Below, one piece after another: positions 61,420 through 64,000 of a stretch of DNA of 64,000 bases. How positions within the stretch are numbered: the stretch's first letter is position 1; the number at the start of each line of letters is the position of its first letter. The notes beneath the pieces were generated by a model. That model searched no databases. It saw only the letters and a list, made by a program, of their open reading frames with translations, and was not told the origin of the DNA. The translations under genes were made by a program, and so were the position numbers. The DNA comes from CAYGLF01 sp964350945 (GTDB taxonomy: Bacteria > Chlamydiota > Chlamydiia > Chlamydiales > JAAZZY01), in the NCBI GenBank assembly GCA_964350945.1, contig CAYGLF010000005.1, positions 1 to 64,000 on the forward strand. The letters are read 5' to 3'.

Positions 61420-64000
61420 CTAGCTTTGGATTAGGATCGCTTCAGAAGCGTCTTGAATTAACCTTTTTAGGGTAAGAGAGGGATCCACTCCCCATGGCTC
61501 GCCAATTTCTAAATTCCCAAGAGATTTAGAACTATTAAAAAATTCTATACAAACAGGGGTTTCTCCAGGAAATTTTCTAAAGCTCTTTTTTAGCTTTAAT
61601 ATTTCAGAGAGTCTAATTTTATCAGCATCGATTTTTAGCTTTAAAGGCGACATAGGCTGCAATTTCTTTCCGGGTTTGTTTTTTGCCATTGAAACGGCTT
61701 TCTTTCTACGTTCTATCTGCAATTTTGTCTGGTCATAGGCTTTATCACATGCCTCGACTAAATCTTGAGTACTGAGGTTTAATTCCTCCATCCAGTGACA
61801 GTAAAGACGTCGAATTCCCTCTTTATCTTCAACTCTTAAAATGGCACATATCAAACGATTTTCAAGAATTAAATGTTGTGATTTTTCATATAAATCATTC
61901 CAAACAGGAAGCTCGAATAAACTCTCCCCATCACTAATCGTTAGAATAGCAAATTTTTTTGCTGAAGCAGTGTTCACACGCACCTTTACAGACTCAATGA
62001 TAAAACAACTGCGGAAAATCTTTCCCGATTCTAGTTCCATATATTTATGCAAAGGAAAGACATTAAGCATTTTGATTTTCTTTTCAAAAAAATTAAGTGG
62101 ATGCTCTGTTAAAAAAAAGCCCAAAAGTTCTTTCTCTAAAAATAGTTGGTCTAATTTGGAAGTTGGGTGTACTACAGGTGGCGGGTTTGTGAATGCTTTC
62201 TCCTCTCCTTCTTCCAGTATAGAGAAAAAGTTTAAAATTCCCTTGTCCTTTTCCTTTTGGTCTAGCAAGGCGGCATCATACATCGGACCCACACTAAGAA
62301 TAATTTGATCTTTGCTCCAACCACAAAAATCAAAACAGCCTGCTTTTGCTAAAACTTCAGTATTTTTTTTACCTATTTTTTTCAGGTCCATTCTTTGGAA
62401 AAATTGGTAGAGGGACTGAAAAGCTCCCCCTTTTCCTCTCTCCTCTAAAATAGCATCTACAATCCCTTCTCCAACCCCCTTGATAGCTGACATTGAAAAG
62501 CGGATACCAGCAGCTGTGGGCCAAAACTCTTTTCCTGCTTCGTTGACATCTGGGGGCAGGATGGAAATTTTTAGATTTTTACACTCTTGAGTAAATTTTG
62601 CGACTTTAGAAATGTCATCACTATCACAAGTCATGAGAGCCGCCATCCACTCTTTCGTGTGATTCGCTTTTAAATAAGCAGTTACATAGCTAAGATACGC
62701 GTAAGCTGCCGCGTGAGATTTATTAAACCCATATGAGGCAAACCGCTCCATTTTATCAAAAATCTTTGTAGAGACCTCTTCATCAATTCCATTAGCACGA
62801 GCCCCTGCCTTAAATTTCTCCCGCTGGGTGGCCATTTGCTCGGCATCTTTTTTTCCCATCGCACGCCTTAAAACATCCCCTTCTCCCAAGGAGTAGTTTG
62901 CAAGCTTACTCGCTATTTGCATAACCTGCTCTTGATAAACCATCACACCATAGGTCTCTTTTAAAATGTCATCCATCCAAGGATGCTCACTCTCAATTTT
63001 TTCCTGCCCATGCTTCCTACTAATAAATGAGGGAATCATACTCATAGGACCAGGGCGATAAAGAGCGATGGCAGCGATCACCTCTTCAAACTTGTCAATA
63101 TGAAGTTTTACCGCAAGGTCAGCCATCCCTGCAGATTCTAGTTGAAAAATCCCAAGTGTTTTACCTTGATTAAGCAAATCAAAAGTATTGGCATCATCTA
63201 GCGGCAAGTTACTCCAATCTATTTTGATGCTGCTTGTTTTCAGAATTGTATCAACAGCTTTTTGAATACATGTGAGTGTTTTCAATCCCAAGAAATCCAT
63301 TTTAAGCATGCCAACCTGTTCAATGGGCTTCATGGAAAATTGGGTAACAGCAAGCTCAGAATCTTTTGCGTTACAGATGGGAACATGCTCAGTTAGAGGT
63401 TCACCACAAATAACCACTCCTGCCGCATGAACTCCAGTATTACGAATACAACCTTCCAGAGCTTTGGCTACATCGATGATTTGCTGTGTTTCAGGGTCTT
63501 CTAAATATTGACGGCTTAAATCAGGGTCAACTTCTAAGGCTTTGTCGATTGTAATATTTAATTCATCGGGAATCAGCTTGGCTATTTGATTCACTTTAGG
63601 CAAGGGGACACTGAGCACACGACCCACATCTTTAATCGCCATCTTAGCTTTCATCGTCCCAAAAGTAATAATTTGAGACACATTTTCTCTCCCATATTTC
63701 CCAAGAGTATAGTCGATAACTTGCCCCCTTTTATCCATACAAATATCGACATCAATATCAGGATAAGAGAGTCTTTCTGGGTTAATGAAGCGCTCGAAGA
63801 AAAGATTAAATCGAAGTGGCTCTATATCCGTAATACCAATAAGGTAAAGAATAATAGATCCAGCACCCGACCCTCTTCCTGGACCTACGGGAATTTGATT
63901 GTTCTTTGCCCAGTCAATAAAGTCATAGACAATTAAAAGGTAATCACCCATTCCCTTGCTTAAAATTACACTAAGCTCCATCTCCAACCTTTCCTTAATA
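61420..64000 (-). CDS. dnaE: DNA polymerase III alpha subunit (5' end beyond window)
   Basis: Replicative polymerase. About 860 residues are visible; the frame stays open to the right edge with RLEMELSVILSKGMGDYLL, a mid-protein motif, so roughly the first 300 residues including the PHP domain are missing. VGPGRGSGAGSIILYLIGIT and LSYPDIDVDICMDKR (palm aspartates) are the active-site region; NTGVHAAGVVICGEP and GVMVYQEQVMQIA follow; an OB-fold region lies near the C-terminus. The C-terminal stop is TAG-like at 61420. Confidence 0.97.
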   Translation of the reverse strand, partial: IKERLEMELSVILSKGMGDYLLIVYDFIDWAKNNQIPVGPGRGSGAGSIILYLIGITDIEPLRFNLFFERFINPERLSYPDIDVDICMDKRGQVIDYTLGKYGRENVSQIITFGTMKAKMAIKDVGRVLSVPLPKVNQIAKLIPDELNITIDKALEVDPDLSRQYLEDPETQQIIDVAKALEGCIRNTGVHAAGVVICGEPLTEHVPICNAKDSELAVTQFSMKPIEQVGMLKMDFLGLKTLTCIQKAVDTILKTSSIKIDWSNLPLDDANTFDLLNQGKTLGIFQLESAGMADLAVKLHIDKFEEVIAAIALYRPGPMSMIPSFISRKHGQEKIESEHPWMDDILKETYGVMVYQEQVMQIASKLANYSLGEGDVLRRAMGKKDAEQMATQREKFKAGARANGIDEEVSTKIFDKMERFASYGFNKSHAAAYAYLSYVTAYLKANHTKEWMAALMTCDSDDISKVAKFTQECKNLKISILPPDVNEAGKEFWPTAAGIRFSMSAIKGVGEGIVDAILEERGKGGAFQSLYQFFQRMDLKKIGKKNTEVLAKAGCFDFCGWSKDQIILSVGPMYDAALLDQKEKDKGILNFFSILEEGEEKAFTNPPPVVHPTSKLDQLFLEKELLGFFLTEHPLNFFEKKIKMLNVFPLHKYMELESGKIFRSCFIIESVKVRVNTASAKKFAILTISDGESLFELPVWNDLYEKSQHLILENRLICAILRVEDKEGIRRLYCHWMEELNLSTQDLVEACDKAYDQTKLQIERRKKAVSMAKNKPGKKLQPMSPLKLKIDADKIRLSEILKLKKSFRKFPGETPVCIEFFNSSKSLGNLEIGEPWGVDPSLTLKRLIQDASEAILIQS

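Noticed and set aside
1..64000. tRNA, rRNA, CRISPR arrays, insertion sequences
   Set aside because: By eye no cloverleaf, rRNA segment, regular spacer-repeat array or transposase was found; short or degenerate ones could be missed.

Overview
The window comes from a member of the Chlamydiae, most likely an environmental lineage (Simkania-, Parachlamydia- or Waddlia-like) rather than the genus Chlamydia. I see AT-rich DNA, roughly 38-40 % GC by eye. Gene order recalls blocks I know from Chlamydia: lepB beside ileS; phoH followed by two short conserved genes; an S10-spc-alpha operon without rpsJ, rpmD, rpsN, rpmJ and rpsD; rplC close to fmt-lpxA-fabZ-lpxC-lnt; and dnaE near a dacF-type gene. Ankyrin-repeat proteins, NAD salvage, a secreted chorismate mutase and many predicted exported proteins point to an amoeba- or invertebrate-associated relative. 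The species cannot be named from the sequence.

Layout. 1-11 kb: a partial membrane transporter, an O-methyltransferase, a predicted secreted chorismate mutase, a minus-strand unit of two exported coiled-coil proteins followed by pncB and pncA, then an exported protein overlapping lepB, convergent with ileS. 11-29 kb is an accessory region: an orphan effector-like protein, yjdM, a MepB-like gene, rhlE, uup, a VOC protein, a cysteine-protease-like/ankyrin fusion, an M15 peptidase, a dihydrouridine synthase, a TetR-controlled flavin monooxygenase broken by one in-frame TGA, a PEGA lipoprotein, two more ankyrin proteins, and a PadR/flavin-monooxygenase pair. It ends at the tmRNA gene (ssrA, minus strand), whose 3' end faces the accessory region. 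29-34 kb returns to the core: a PmtA-like methyltransferase, phoH, a SWIM-like zinc protein, a tandem SH3b exported protein (possible relative of the C. trachomatis CT017 adhesin) and an orphan ABC ATPase.

34-46.6 kb is one minus-strand run from rplC to rplQ with secY and rpoA, closed by a strong hairpin terminator. A GT61-type glycosyltransferase on the opposite strand lies between rplC and fmt. 48-53 kb is the lipid A and lipoprotein unit lnt, lpxC-fabZ-lpxA-fmt. 53-64 kb holds an RNA m5C methyltransferase, a SurA-like chaperone overlapping rsmA, two tandem D,D-carboxypeptidases, a small acidic protein that may be a secretion chaperone, an Hsp20, LptE-like and BamD-like envelope proteins, and the C-terminal part of dnaE running off the right edge.

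How it fits together: the core serves translation, secretion and envelope assembly (LepB, SecY, Lnt, LpxC/A, BamD/LptE/SurA-like, D,D-carboxypeptidases). The accessory part looks devoted to host interaction (ankyrin proteins, protease-like fusion, secreted chorismate mutase) and small-molecule defence (TetR and PadR oxygenase loci). No tRNA, rRNA, CRISPR array, transposase or integrase was found.
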